From: Kribbella pratensis
Lineage (GTDB): Bacteria; Actinomycetota; Actinomycetes; Propionibacteriales; Kribbellaceae
Direction: 5' to 3'
DNA: 64,000 nt
NCBI RefSeq assembly: GCF_004366075.1
Contig: NZ_SODU01000001.1
Span: 1,485,154 to 1,549,153 of the forward strand
The position numbers were made by a program, and so were the translations under genes. The stretch's first letter is position 1. Each line of letters starts with the position of its first letter. The notes beneath the pieces are model-generated. The model searched no databases. It worked only from the letters and a program-made list of their open reading frames with translations, and was not told where the DNA came from. Shown here in pieces: positions 8,278-17,093 of this stretch.

Positions 8278-11225
8278 GCAACCCGCCCGCCGGCTGGTAC
8301 CCCGACCCCACCGGCCAGCCGCACACGATCCGCTTCTGGAACGGGGAGAAGTGGACCAACAAAACCGCACACGAGGACGAGGCCGCGGCCCTGGCCGCGG
8401 CAGCCGAAGAGTCCACGGCCAAGGACGACCCCACACCGACCCCACACCCAGCGGAGCCCGCCTCTTCGCAGCCGACCGAGCCCGCCCAACAACAACCCCG
8501 GCCAACGCAACCGGACCCCGAGCCCGCCCAGCAACAGTTCTGGCCCGCGGAGCAGAACGCGCAGCCCGAGTCCGCTCAGCAGCCGTGGTCAGCCGACCAG
8601 TTCACGTCGTACGACCAGCCCAACCCAGACACCGAGCAGACTCAGCAGCAGCCGTGGTCAGGTAACCAGCAGCCCTGGACAGCAGATCAGCAGCCGTGGT
8701 CGGCAGACCAGTTCAGCTCGTACGAGCAGGCTGACCCGAACACCGAGCAGACCCAACAGCAACCGTGGTCTGCACAACAGCCGTGGCCGGAGCAACAGTC
8801 CACCCCCGCCGACCAGTCGCAGCAGCCGTGGACCGCCACCCAGCAGCCCTGGTCGGCCGACCAGTTCAGCTCCTACGACCAGCCCGCCCCAGACGCCGAG
8901 CAGACCCAGCAACAGTCCTGGCCTACTCAGCCGGAGCCGACGCCGCAGCAGTCGCCCCAGCAGGGCAACCCGAGCGCGCCCACCCACGAGCAGTCCCACC
9001 AGCAGCCGTGGTCCGCACAACAGCAGTGGCCGGAGCAACAGTCCACCCCCGCCGACCAGCCGCAGCAGCCGTGGACCGCCACCCAGCAGCCCTGGTCAGC
9101 CGACCAGTTCACGTCGTACGACCAGCCCACGCCGGACCAAACCCCGCAGCAAGCGACCCCTCAGAACTGGGGCGCCGAGCAACAGCCCGTTCAGCCTGTG
9201 CAGAGTGAGTCGCAGGCGCCCGGGTTGCGGGCGGTGCAGGAGACCGGCGCCGGCGACGCGGCTCAGGCCGACCAAGCGAGCGGAGGCGGATGGTGGCAGC
9301 CTGCCCCCACCCCGCAACTGTGGAGCTCACCGTCCACGGGCAACGACGCGCCTGCATCCGGCGGCGCACGCCTGCGCGCAGTCTCCCCGGCGCAGCCGGA
9401 CCCGTCCGCACAGACTGACGCTGCGCCCACGGCGTCTGCTGGTGAACCTGCGCCCTCGGCCGCTCCTACTGCCAAGGCTGCGTCCTCGGCCGCTGCTGGT
9501 GAGGCTGCGTCCTCGGCGTCTGTTGAGGAGGAACTGAGCGCGGCGGATCGTGCCCGCGCGACCTGGGGTGCGCCGGAGTTGGCGCCCGCGCCACCGGACC
9601 ACTGGACGCAGCGCGAGATCTCGGAGTTCGAAGCAGCACAGGCCGCGGCGGACGCCGACGTACAGCCGGAGGAACAGTCCAGCGGCTGGACCCTCAAGCT
9701 CGCCCCCGAACCGGCGGCCGGTCAGCAGGCGGCCGACGCACAAGCACCGCAGACCGCGGACGGCCGAGCCGCTGAGACAGCGGACGAGCAAGCGGCACAG
9801 GTCGCGGACGAGCAAGTGGCGCGGGTGGCTGATGAGCGGGCCGCGGACGAGCTGGCTGCGGACGAGCTGGCTGCGGAGCAGGCGGCGGATGAGGCAGAGG
9901 CGGCCGGCCTGCAGCCGAACTGGGGAAGCCAGTCCGGAGACGAGCAGGACCAGGAGGCTACTGACATCCCCGCGTGGGGTGTCGAGACTGCGGACGACGC
10001 TGACCCGAAGACGTCGAAGCAGGCCGCTCCCCTCTGGACCGTGCCAGGAGCGCCGGACACTGCTCCGGACCAGCCGGTGCAGCTCTGGGGCGACCAGCCT
10101 CAGCAGCCGACGCCTGCTCAGGACCAGAACTGGAACGGACAGCAGGTTGGCAGCCAGGGCACCGGCGCGGCACCCGCTGCGCAGCCGGGACAGGTGTGGG
10201 GCTCGCAGCAGGCAACCGCAGGCGCGCAGACGGGCCAGCAGGGCGGCGATCAGTCGTGGGGCGGGCAGTCCTGGCCTGTAGAGCAGCCCAGCAACCAGCA
10301 GAACGTGCAGCAAACCGCGCAGCCGCAGTGGGGCGTCCAGCAGGGTGCTGGAGTGCAGCAGAGTGGTCAGCAGCCGTGGGGCGATCAGCAGACGCAGCGT
10401 GCCTGGGGTGACGACGGCAACGAGGCTTGGGGCGGCCAGACCGACCTGAGTACCGGTGTCGGCAAGCGGGACGGCAAGAGCAAGAAGAAGTCCAAGAGCT
10501 CCGGCGGTGGTGGTCCGTTCGGCGGGAAGATGCCGTTGATCATCGCCGGCGGTGTCGCGGTCGTGCTGCTGATCGTCGCCGCGGTGGTACTGCTCACCAA
10601 GGGCGACGACACGACGGCGAACCCCGATCCGACCGGTACGCCGACGCAGAGCGGCTCGCCCTCTCCGACGAACCAGTCCAGCACCAAGCCTGGTCAGTCG
10701 AAGGACCCGAAGCTGCACGAGGGCGCCGGGCGGATCGCGTCGGACGCGATCTCGTTCCCGCGCCGCAACCCGCCGTGGTCGGACCGCAAGCGCCTCGTCC
10801 AGCAGCTGATCAACTCGAACGGCCAGCGCATCGTGCTGAAGGAAGACGTCGTCGAAGGGGACGACTGGAGCGCGGACATCTTCGTCGGCGCGCTCGGTAC
10901 CGGGTCCGGGTTCAACGGCGACCCCAAGGCGACCGCGGCGTCGCTGTCGATCAAGCTGCGCGAAAACATGTACGGCAACATCCCGGTGACCTTCAAGACG
11001 GTCGCCAACGGCCCCGTGAAGCGGACCGAGAAGGCGGGCTGGGTCTTCCAGCAGACCGTGACCGCGACGACGACCGCGGTGACCGATCGGGTGCTTACCC
11101 TGACGGTGGCCGTCTTCGACCTCGGTGACGGGACCGCGGTCGCGTACATCAGCGGCATCCCGAACAACCGCCCGGACCTGAAGAAGGCCGCGGACCAGGC
11201 CTACCTAGGAATCAACGTTGGCTGA
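8274..11225 (+). CDS. large DUF2510 single-pass membrane protein with Gln/Trp repeats
   Basis: A 983-residue protein. Residues 1-35 form a DUF2510 domain (PPAGWYPDP, then RFWNGEKWT). Residues about 40-750 are low complexity, rich in Q, P, A and W, with repeats of ADQF(T/S)SY(D/E)Q in the first 300 and acidic Ala-rich repeats (ADEQAAQVADEQ) later. A Lys/Ser/Gly stretch precedes one transmembrane helix at about 753-775 (PLIIAGGVAVVLLIVAAVVLL). The last 180 residues, predicted outside the cell, form a globular domain ending TVAVFDLGDGTAV. Function is unknown. GAGGA precedes the ATG. The next gene overlaps and has a similar layout and C-terminal signature, suggesting a paralogous pair acting together at the envelope. 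Confidence 0.75.
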   Translation: MSNPPAGWYPDPTGQPHTIRFWNGEKWTNKTAHEDEAAALAAAAEESTAKDDPTPTPHPAEPASSQPTEPAQQQPRPTQPDPEPAQQQFWPAEQNAQPESAQQPWSADQFTSYDQPNPDTEQTQQQPWSGNQQPWTADQQPWSADQFSSYEQADPNTEQTQQQPWSAQQPWPEQQSTPADQSQQPWTATQQPWSADQFSSYDQPAPDAEQTQQQSWPTQPEPTPQQSPQQGNPSAPTHEQSHQQPWSAQQQWPEQQSTPADQPQQPWTATQQPWSADQFTSYDQPTPDQTPQQATPQNWGAEQQPVQPVQSESQAPGLRAVQETGAGDAAQADQASGGGWWQPAPTPQLWSSPSTGNDAPASGGARLRAVSPAQPDPSAQTDAAPTASAGEPAPSAAPTAKAASSAAAGEAASSASVEEELSAADRARATWGAPELAPAPPDHWTQREISEFEAAQAAADADVQPEEQSSGWTLKLAPEPAAGQQAADAQAPQTADGRAAETADEQAAQVADEQVARVADERAADELAADELAAEQAADEAEAAGLQPNWGSQSGDEQDQEATDIPAWGVETADDADPKTSKQAAPLWTVPGAPDTAPDQPVQLWGDQPQQPTPAQDQNWNGQQVGSQGTGAAPAAQPGQVWGSQQATAGAQTGQQGGDQSWGGQSWPVEQPSNQQNVQQTAQPQWGVQQGAGVQQSGQQPWGDQQTQRAWGDDGNEAWGGQTDLSTGVGKRDGKSKKKSKSSGGGGPFGGKMPLIIAGGVAVVLLIVAAVVLLTKGDDTTANPDPTGTPTQSGSPSPTNQSSTKPGQSKDPKLHEGAGRIASDAISFPRRNPPWSDRKRLVQQLINSNGQRIVLKEDVVEGDDWSADIFVGALGTGSGFNGDPKATAASLSIKLRENMYGNIPVTFKTVANGPVKRTEKAGWVFQQTVTATTTAVTDRVLTLTVAVFDLGDGTAVAYISGIPNNRPDLKKAADQAYLGINVG

Positions 11226-12990
11226 GAACGAAGACCAGAACCCGACGCGCCCCAACACCCCGGCGGGCACGTCGGACAGCTCCGCACGCCCGGGACAGGA
11301 CGGTTCGTCGGATGCGCTGTTCGGGCAGTCACCTGCCCCGGCGCCTCCTCCCCCGCCACCGGTCCGGCCGCAGCACGCAGCCCCACCACAACAGCATTGG
11401 ACCAGCCAACCGCCGCAGCCGGCGAACCCCCAGCAACCACAGCAGCCGGGCACACAACAGTTCGGCGCACCGCGGCCGGGCGCGCCGCAGTCGGGTGGCC
11501 AGCAGCCAGGTCCGCAGCAGGCTGGTGGGCAGCATGTGCGGCCGCAGCACGCGGCTCCTCCAGTTGGTCCGCAGTACGGCGGCCAGCGGCCGGTACCGCC
11601 TCAGCCGGGGCAGCCGGGGCAGCCGGGGCAGGCACAGCCGGGCCAACCGCAAGCCGGGCAACCACAATCACCTCCCGGACAGCCGGGTCCTGCACAGCCG
11701 GGGCAGATGTGGGGTGTGCAGCAGCCGGGTCAGCGGCCCGGTGGCTGGCAGGAGCAGGCGACCGGGCCTCAGCCTGGCCGGCCGCAGTTCGGTCAGCAGA
11801 ACTCACCGAACGGCGGTCCGCAGACTCCTCAGCAGCGCGGACCGCAGGGTCCTCACCAAGGCGGTCCGCAGGGTCCTCAGCAGCGTGGGCCGCAGGGTGG
11901 GCCGTTGGCGTTCACCGAGGTGATCTCGCGGGCGGCTGGACCGTACACCGCGGGAGCGGCCGGGCAAGGTGCTGGAGCGGCCGGGGGTGCTGGGCCCGGT
12001 GGGCAGGGTGCTGGAGCGCCCGGTGGGCAAGGTGCTGCTGCGGGCGGGCATGGCGCTGGGCAAGGTGCTGGGGCCGTCGGTGGGCAGGTTGGTGCGCACG
12101 GTGCCGGTCAGTCCGGTGGGCAGGGGCTTTGGTCGGCAGGCGCGCAAGCAGGTGGACAGGGTGCGGGAGCGCATTCAGCCGGGCACCGTGCAGGTACTCC
12201 CGGTGGGCACTCGGGTGGGCACGGTGCGAGTACGGCCGGGGCGCACTCGGCTGGGCATGCTGCTGGAGCGGGAGGTAACGGGCGGGCTCGGGCCATTGGG
12301 GCTGTGGTTCTCGTGGTGGCTGCGTTGGCTGCGACCGGCTTGAGTGTGGGATGGGTCTGGACCAAGGCCGAGGCCGTTTCCCCGGTGCCGTTGCCCACCG
12401 TGGGGAAGCCGATGGAGACGGTCAATCCGTCGGCGAAGCCGACGAAGACGCCGACGCCGTTCGGCAAGGTCCTCGGGACCGAAATGGTTGCTGCGAACAA
12501 CGACACGATGCCGATCATGAGTTCGGCCTGGGGCAACAACTACGAGCGCGCCGGCCTGTGGGGCGGCGCCGCGATCTGGCTGACGGTGCACAGCAACTAC
12601 GACAAGGGCAAGAGCTGGGGCAACTACGTCGCCTTCGGCCAACTCCCGCCGGACATCACGTACACGAACACCGCGGCCGGCCTCAAGCAGGCGTCGATCC
12701 AGGTCGGCGGCCGCGCGCTCTACAACCTGTACGACAAGGACGCGCAGGTCATCAAGGGCAGCGCCACGCACAAGGCGATCTCGGTCAACGGCCACCCGGG
12801 CCACGAGCTCGTCGCGAAGGTCGCCGTCAAGGTGCCGAAGCTGCCGGAGACGTTCTCCACGATCATGATCGCGGTGGTCGACCGCGGTGACGGTACGGCG
12901 GCGGTGTCGATCGCCGACATCGCCGGTTCCACCCCGGCCTGGCAGAACGTCTGGCGCTACAAGGTCTCCCAGATCAAGCTGAGCAAGTAG
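11218..12990 (+). CDS. repeat-rich single-pass membrane protein, paralogue-like partner of the preceding gene
   Basis: A 590-residue protein starting at TTG 11218, 8 nt inside the preceding gene, with AGGAA upstream. Residues about 1-240 are rich in P, Q and G (GPQQRGPQG units), 240-355 in G, A and H (AGQGAGA units). One transmembrane helix lies at about 359-381 (GAVVLVVAALAATGLSVGWVW). The extracytoplasmic C-terminal domain (about 400-590) contains MIAVVDRGDGTAAVSIADI near its end, matching VAVFDLGDGTAVAYISGI at the same place in the preceding protein. The two probably share a fold and arose by duplication. The function is unknown; there is no DUF2510 domain here. Confidence 0.7.
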   Translation: MAENEDQNPTRPNTPAGTSDSSARPGQDGSSDALFGQSPAPAPPPPPPVRPQHAAPPQQHWTSQPPQPANPQQPQQPGTQQFGAPRPGAPQSGGQQPGPQQAGGQHVRPQHAAPPVGPQYGGQRPVPPQPGQPGQPGQAQPGQPQAGQPQSPPGQPGPAQPGQMWGVQQPGQRPGGWQEQATGPQPGRPQFGQQNSPNGGPQTPQQRGPQGPHQGGPQGPQQRGPQGGPLAFTEVISRAAGPYTAGAAGQGAGAAGGAGPGGQGAGAPGGQGAAAGGHGAGQGAGAVGGQVGAHGAGQSGGQGLWSAGAQAGGQGAGAHSAGHRAGTPGGHSGGHGASTAGAHSAGHAAGAGGNGRARAIGAVVLVVAALAATGLSVGWVWTKAEAVSPVPLPTVGKPMETVNPSAKPTKTPTPFGKVLGTEMVAANNDTMPIMSSAWGNNYERAGLWGGAAIWLTVHSNYDKGKSWGNYVAFGQLPPDITYTNTAAGLKQASIQVGGRALYNLYDKDAQVIKGSATHKAISVNGHPGHELVAKVAVKVPKLPETFSTIMIAVVDRGDGTAAVSIADIAGSTPAWQNVWRYKVSQIKLSK

Positions 12991-12991
12991 A

Positions 12992-13025
12992 AAGGGCCGG
13001 CGGGGAAAATCACCCGCCGGCCCTT
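12992..13025. terminator. bidirectional terminator between the membrane-protein operon and trpD
   Basis: A perfect 13-bp stem (12992-13004 with 13013-13025) with an 8-nt loop lies between convergent genes, with AAAGGG on one side and CCCTTC on the other. It can end transcription from both directions. Confidence 0.85.
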
Positions 13026-13039
13026 CTGCTGTGACAACC

Positions 13040-14095
13040 TCAGCCGCGCACCTCGGCGCAAGCAGCGATCCACCGGTCCAGCACGTCCTTCGCCGCCCCG
13101 GAGTCGATCGCCTCGGCCGCGCGGTCCATCCCGGTCCGGATCCGCTCCGTCACGCTGCCGGTCTCCGGCGTGTACGCCGCCAGCGCCGCGCCGGCGTTCA
13201 GCAGTACGACGTCCCGCACCGCCCCCGGCTCACCGTCGACGAGTGCGCGCACGACCTTCGCGTTGAACGTCGCGTCAGCGCCCTTCAACGCGTCCGCGGA
13301 CACGGGCTCGATGCCCAGCTCCTGCGGATCCAGCGTGATCGGACCCTCGACCTTGCCGCCGCCGACGACCCACACCTGCGACGTCGTACGCGTGGTCAGC
13401 TCGTCCAGCCCGTCGTCGCCGTGGAACACCAGCGCATCGATCCCGCGACGCGCCAGTACGCCGGCCATCAGCCCGGCGATCCGCCCGTCGCCGACGCCGA
13501 CCGCCTGCGCCGACGGGTTGCCGGGATTCGCCAGCGGACCGAGGAAGTTGAACGTGGTCGGCACCCCGAGCTCACGGCGCGGTACGGCGGCATGCCGCAA
13601 CGCGGGGTGGAACGCCGGAGCGAAGCAGAACGTGATCCCGGCCCGCTCCCCCACCTCGGCCACCTGTTCCGCGGTCAGGTCGAGCGGGATGCCCAGTTCC
13701 TCGAGGACGTCGGCCGCGCCGCAGGCCGACGACGCCGCGCGGTTGCCGTGCTTCAGCACCTTCGCGCCGGCGCCCGCGGCGACGATCGCGGACATCGTGC
13801 TGATGTTCACGGTGTGGGCTTGGTCACCGCCGGTGCCGACGACGTCGAGCGTCCGGCCGGGCACCGAGATCCGGGTGGCGAAGTCGCGCATCGTCGCGAC
13901 CAGTCCCTCGACCTCGGTCACCGTCTCGCCCTTGGAACGCAGCGCGATCACGAACCCGGCGAGCTGCGCGGGCGAGGCCGCGCCGGACAGGATCTGCTCC
14001 ATCGCCCACGCGGTGGCGGACGCCTCCAGGTCCTCATGCCGCAGCAGCGGATTGAGCACCTGGGGCCAGCTGTAGGCGGCCCCTGGATCGGACAT
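13040..14095 (-). CDS. trpD: anthranilate phosphoribosyltransferase
   Basis: A 351-residue enzyme that joins anthranilate to phosphoribosyl pyrophosphate in tryptophan synthesis. The diphosphate-binding loop [17 protein letters not shown] and the [18 protein letters not shown] segment, both signatures of TrpD, are complete, and the length is normal. The gene stands apart from other trp genes, as is common in actinomycetes. It is the third gene of a minus-strand group (ctaG, response regulator, trpD) with only six bases to the regulator gene, so it is probably co-transcribed. Confidence 0.97.
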   Translation of the reverse strand: MSDPGAAYSWPQVLNPLLRHEDLEASATAWAMEQILSGAASPAQLAGFVIALRSKGETVTEVEGLVATMRDFATRISVPGRTLDVVGTGGDQAHTVNISTMSAIVAAGAGAKVLKHGNRAASSACGAADVLEELGIPLDLTAEQVAEVGERAGITFCFAPAFHPALRHAAVPRRELGVPTTFNFLGPLANPGNPSAQAVGVGDGRIAGLMAGVLARRGIDALVFHGDDGLDELTTRTTSQVWVVGGGKVEGPITLDPQELGIEPVSADALKGADATFNAKVVRALVDGEPGAVRDVVLLNAGAALAAYTPETGSVTERIRTGMDRAAEAIDSGAAKDVLDRWIAACAEVRG

Positions 14096-14101
14096 GGCGC
14101 G

Positions 14102-14521
14102 TCAGGCGGTGGTGGCAGGCAGCTTGGCCAGCCGCTGGCGGAGCAGGTCCGCGGTGACCTCGGCCAGCTTGATCGGGTCGATCGGGTGCGACACCGCGCC
14201 CTCGGCCCGCGACCAGGTCGCCAGCCACGCGTCCTGCGGACGGCCGGTGATGACGAGCACCGGCGGGCACTGGAAGATCTCGTCCTTCAGCTGCCGGGCG
14301 ATCCCCATGCCACCGGCCGGGACGGCCTCGCCGTCCAGGATGGCCAGGTCGATCCCGCCCTTGTCCATGGTCTTGATGACGGCCGGCTCGGTGGCGCACT
14401 CGACGTACTCGAGCTCGGGCAGATCGGCCGTCGGCCGCTTGCCGAGGGCCAGCCGGACGGACTCCCGCGTCGTACGGTCGTCGCTGTAGACCAGGACCTT
14501 CAGCGGACGCTCTGAACTCAT
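14102..14521 (-). CDS. atypical response-regulator receiver domain protein
   Basis: A 139-residue stand-alone receiver-like domain with no output domain. It has the acidic pair in VLVYSDD, a candidate phospho-acceptor Asp in LAILDGE and the Thr of VITGR. The normally invariant Lys-Pro is replaced by His-Pro (SHPIDPIKL), so phosphorylation may be altered or lost. Homologues occupy the same place upstream of trpD in other actinomycetes. ATG at 14521 was chosen from the receiver fold start; upstream in-frame codons reach into ctaG. Its partner is unknown. Confidence 0.75.
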   Translation of the reverse strand: MSSERPLKVLVYSDDRTTRESVRLALGKRPTADLPELEYVECATEPAVIKTMDKGGIDLAILDGEAVPAGGMGIARQLKDEIFQCPPVLVITGRPQDAWLATWSRAEGAVSHPIDPIKLAEVTADLLRQRLAKLPATTA

Positions 14522-14567
14522 CGATCCATCCCAAGCTTGTTCAAAAGACGACTGGACACCCGGAATG

Positions 14568-15485
14568 CTACCGGGGCGCCTGTCCGGCCCGGCGAGCCTG
14601 TTCCTCCAACCGGTCCAGGCGGCGGTCCTCACGGCGCGCCTCACGCTGTGACTCACGCACCCATTGGACGAACAGTACGGCGAAGAACACCACGCCCACG
14701 ATGTCGCCGGAGCCCCACAGCAGACCGCCCGCGATGTACTGGTCACGCAGCGGCGACGGCGACCAGGAGCGGCCGAAGCTGGTGTACCAGTCCTCGGCGA
14801 TCAGCTTGTCCGCGGACATGATCGTGATGCCGAGGAACGCGTGGAACGGCAGTGTGAGGAACGTCAGGATCAGCCGGAACGGGTAGATCACCCGGCCGGG
14901 CACCGGGTCGAGCCCGAGCAGCGGCCAGAAGAACAGCGAGCCGACCAGGATGAAGTGCACGTGCAGCAGGTCGTGGAGGACGGTCGACCGGAGCGTGGCG
15001 TCGTACCAGCCGCTGAAATAGAGCACCCAGGGGCTCAGGACGAACAGCGTGAAGCCGATCATCGGGAAGCAGATCACCTTCGCGAACCGCGAGTGCAACA
15101 CGGAGAGCAACCATTTCCGCGGCTGCCGCGGCAGCGTCCGGAGCGCCAGCGTGACCGGCGCGCCGAGCGCCATCGCGAGCGGCGTCAGCATCGACAGGAT
15201 CATGTGCTGCACCATGTGCACGCTGATCAGGACCGTGTCGTAGGTGCCGAGCGCCGACTGGGTGGCGATCACGGCGCTTCCCAGCCCGACGCCGACGAAC
15301 GCGAACGTCCGGCCGCGGGACCACTTGTCACCGCGTTTGCGCAGCTTGTGGACGCCGTACAGATAGACCGCGCCGAGGACGACGATCACGGCGAGTAACA
15401 CCGGTTCGAAGGTCCATGCCGTCAGCAACCGGAGCGGTGTCAGCGGCTCGATCCGGTCGCCGGGCGTGGCGTGAAGGGGAAGCAC
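14568..15485 (-). CDS. ctaG: cytochrome c oxidase assembly protein, CtaG/caa3 type
   Basis: A 305-residue polytopic membrane protein of the caa3_CtaG family, needed for building cytochrome c oxidase, probably in copper delivery. It has about seven hydrophobic segments and the conserved His-rich signatures SVHMVQHMILSMLTPLAMALGAP and LLHVHFILVGSLFFW. The C-terminus is charged (REAREDRRLDRLEEQARR type). GTG at 15485 is the proposed start; an ATG at 15518 adds 11 residues. It is divergent from ctaE, the oxidase subunit III gene, which fits its role. Confidence 0.88.
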   Translation of the reverse strand: MLPLHATPGDRIEPLTPLRLLTAWTFEPVLLAVIVVLGAVYLYGVHKLRKRGDKWSRGRTFAFVGVGLGSAVIATQSALGTYDTVLISVHMVQHMILSMLTPLAMALGAPVTLALRTLPRQPRKWLLSVLHSRFAKVICFPMIGFTLFVLSPWVLYFSGWYDATLRSTVLHDLLHVHFILVGSLFFWPLLGLDPVPGRVIYPFRLILTFLTLPFHAFLGITIMSADKLIAEDWYTSFGRSWSPSPLRDQYIAGGLLWGSGDIVGVVFFAVLFVQWVRESQREARREDRRLDRLEEQARRAGQAPR

Positions 15486-15555
15486 GCTTCCACAGTAGAA
15501 ACCATTAGTTGCCGACATGCATGGGGGTGGTCGTGTCAGTTGATACGAGGACCGA

Positions 15556-15567
15556 CATAATGACCGC
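15556..15567 (+). promoter_or_regulatory. leaderless promoter of the ctaE-qcrCAB operon
   Basis: CATAAT (15556-15561) lies six bases before the GTG start of ctaE at 15568 and no ribosome site is present. A weak -35-like GTGTCA sits at 15533-15538 with 17 bases between. Transcription would begin at or next to the start codon. Confidence 0.5.
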
Positions 15568-16230
15568 GTGGCCACTGCAACCGCGCTCCCAGCGTCTCGT
15601 GAACACGGACACCACGACCGTCCCAGCATGGTCAGTGTCGGCACGATCGTCTGGCTCTCGAGCGAACTGATGTTCTTCGCCGCCCTGTTCGCGGCGTACT
15701 TCACGATCCGGTCGGTGACGACCGCCGCAGCCGCTCCGGGCACGGAGACGCTGTGGGAGGTCATGACGCACCACTTGAACGTCCCGTTCGCCTCGGTGAA
15801 CACGTTCATCCTGGTCGCGTCGTCGTTCACCTGCCAGGCCGGAGTGTTCGCCGCCGAGCACGGCAAGGTGGGCCGGGTCGGCTCGCTGGCGAACCCGCGG
15901 AACTGGGGCATGCGTGAGTGGTTCATCCTCACGTACCTGATGGGTGCCGTCTTCATCGCCGGACAGGTGACCGAGTACGCCGAGCTGATGCACGAGGGCA
16001 TCTCGATCTCGTCGAACGCGTACGGGTCGGTGTTCTACCTGGCCACCGGCTTCCACGGTCTGCACGTGACCGGCGGCCTCATCGCTTTCGTGTTCGTCCT
16101 GGCCAGGACGTACATGGCTCGTAAGTTCACCCACGAACAGGCCGTGACGGCGATCGTCGTGTCGTACTACTGGCACTTCGTCGACGTGGTCTGGATCGCC
16201 CTGTTCGCGACCATCTACCTGCTCAAATGA
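15568..16230 (+). CDS. ctaE: cytochrome c oxidase subunit III
   Basis: A 220-residue subunit of the aa3-type terminal oxidase with five predicted transmembrane helices, short for the family as usual in actinobacteria. Signatures include [15 protein letters not shown] near the N-terminus, [10 protein letters not shown] and the closing [14 protein letters not shown]. It is the first gene of an operon with qcrC, qcrA and qcrB, joined by 4-nt overlaps, the standard actinobacterial arrangement for the bc1-aa3 supercomplex. Confidence 0.96.
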   Translation: MATATALPASREHGHHDRPSMVSVGTIVWLSSELMFFAALFAAYFTIRSVTTAAAAPGTETLWEVMTHHLNVPFASVNTFILVASSFTCQAGVFAAEHGKVGRVGSLANPRNWGMREWFILTYLMGAVFIAGQVTEYAELMHEGISISSNAYGSVFYLATGFHGLHVTGGLIAFVFVLARTYMARKFTHEQAVTAIVVSYYWHFVDVVWIALFATIYLLK

Positions 16231-17093
16231 GTGAGAAGAGACCTTCCTTGTCACCGGCGCGCTTTCTCTCCGCGCGACGACGGCACCGGTCCGCCGGCCT
16301 CGTCGTGCTCCTGTTCGGCCTCCTGGCAGTGGGGTCGGCGTACGCCGCCTTCGCCCCTGACAACGCGGTGGCGGACAACTCGGCCCAGTCGCAGCAGATC
16401 GAGGAGGGCAAGAAGCTCTTCGCGGTCGGCTGCTCCAGCTGCCACGGCCTGAACGCCGAGGGCGGCGGGAACGGCGAGGGCAAGATGGCCGGCCCGTCGC
16501 TGATCGGCGTCGGCGCGGCCGCGGTCGACTTCCAGGTCGGCACCGGCCGGATGCCGGCGATGCAGCCGGGCGCGCAGATCCCGCGCAAGGCCCCGGCGTA
16601 CTCGCAGGAGGAGATCGAGGCCCTGGCGGCGTACGTCGCCTCGCTGGCCCCCGGCCCCTCGGTCCCGGGCTCGGAGTCGTACGACGTGAGCAAGGCCACC
16701 GACGAGCAGGTCACCCGTGGCGGCGAGCTGTTCCGCACCAACTGCACGGCCTGCCACAACTTCGCCGGTCGTGGCGGCGCGCTGCCGAACGGCAAGTACG
16801 CGCCGTCGCTGATGGGCGTCAGTGAGAAGCACATCTACGAGGCCATGCTGACCGGCCCGCAGCAGATGCCGGTCTTCTCCGACCAGGTCATGCAGCCGGA
16901 GGACAAGCGCGACATCATCGCGTACCTGAAGGCGCTGGAGACCCAGAAGGACCCGGGCGGCTTCGGACTCGGCCGGCTCGGCCCGGTGTCCGAGGGCCTG
17001 TGGGGCTGGTTCGTCGGCATCGGCCTGCTGGTAGCGGTAGCGGTCTGGATCGGCGCCAAGGGCGTCAAGGCCAAGGGAGCGAAGGCCAAGTGA
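16227..17093 (+). CDS. qcrC: di-haem cytochrome c subunit of the bc1 complex
   Basis: A 288-residue membrane-anchored cytochrome cc. Two CxxCH haem sites, CSSCHG (about residue 71) and CTACHN (about residue 173), show the tandem cytochrome c domains that replace soluble cytochrome c in actinobacteria and pass electrons from the bc1 complex to CtaC. There is an N-terminal signal/anchor ([19 protein letters not shown]) and a C-terminal helix ([18 protein letters not shown]). Start ATGA overlaps the ctaE stop. Confidence 0.97.
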   Translation: MSEKRPSLSPARFLSARRRHRSAGLVVLLFGLLAVGSAYAAFAPDNAVADNSAQSQQIEEGKKLFAVGCSSCHGLNAEGGGNGEGKMAGPSLIGVGAAAVDFQVGTGRMPAMQPGAQIPRKAPAYSQEEIEALAAYVASLAPGPSVPGSESYDVSKATDEQVTRGGELFRTNCTACHNFAGRGGALPNGKYAPSLMGVSEKHIYEAMLTGPQQMPVFSDQVMQPEDKRDIIAYLKALETQKDPGGFGLGRLGPVSEGLWGWFVGIGLLVAVAVWIGAKGVKAKGAKAK

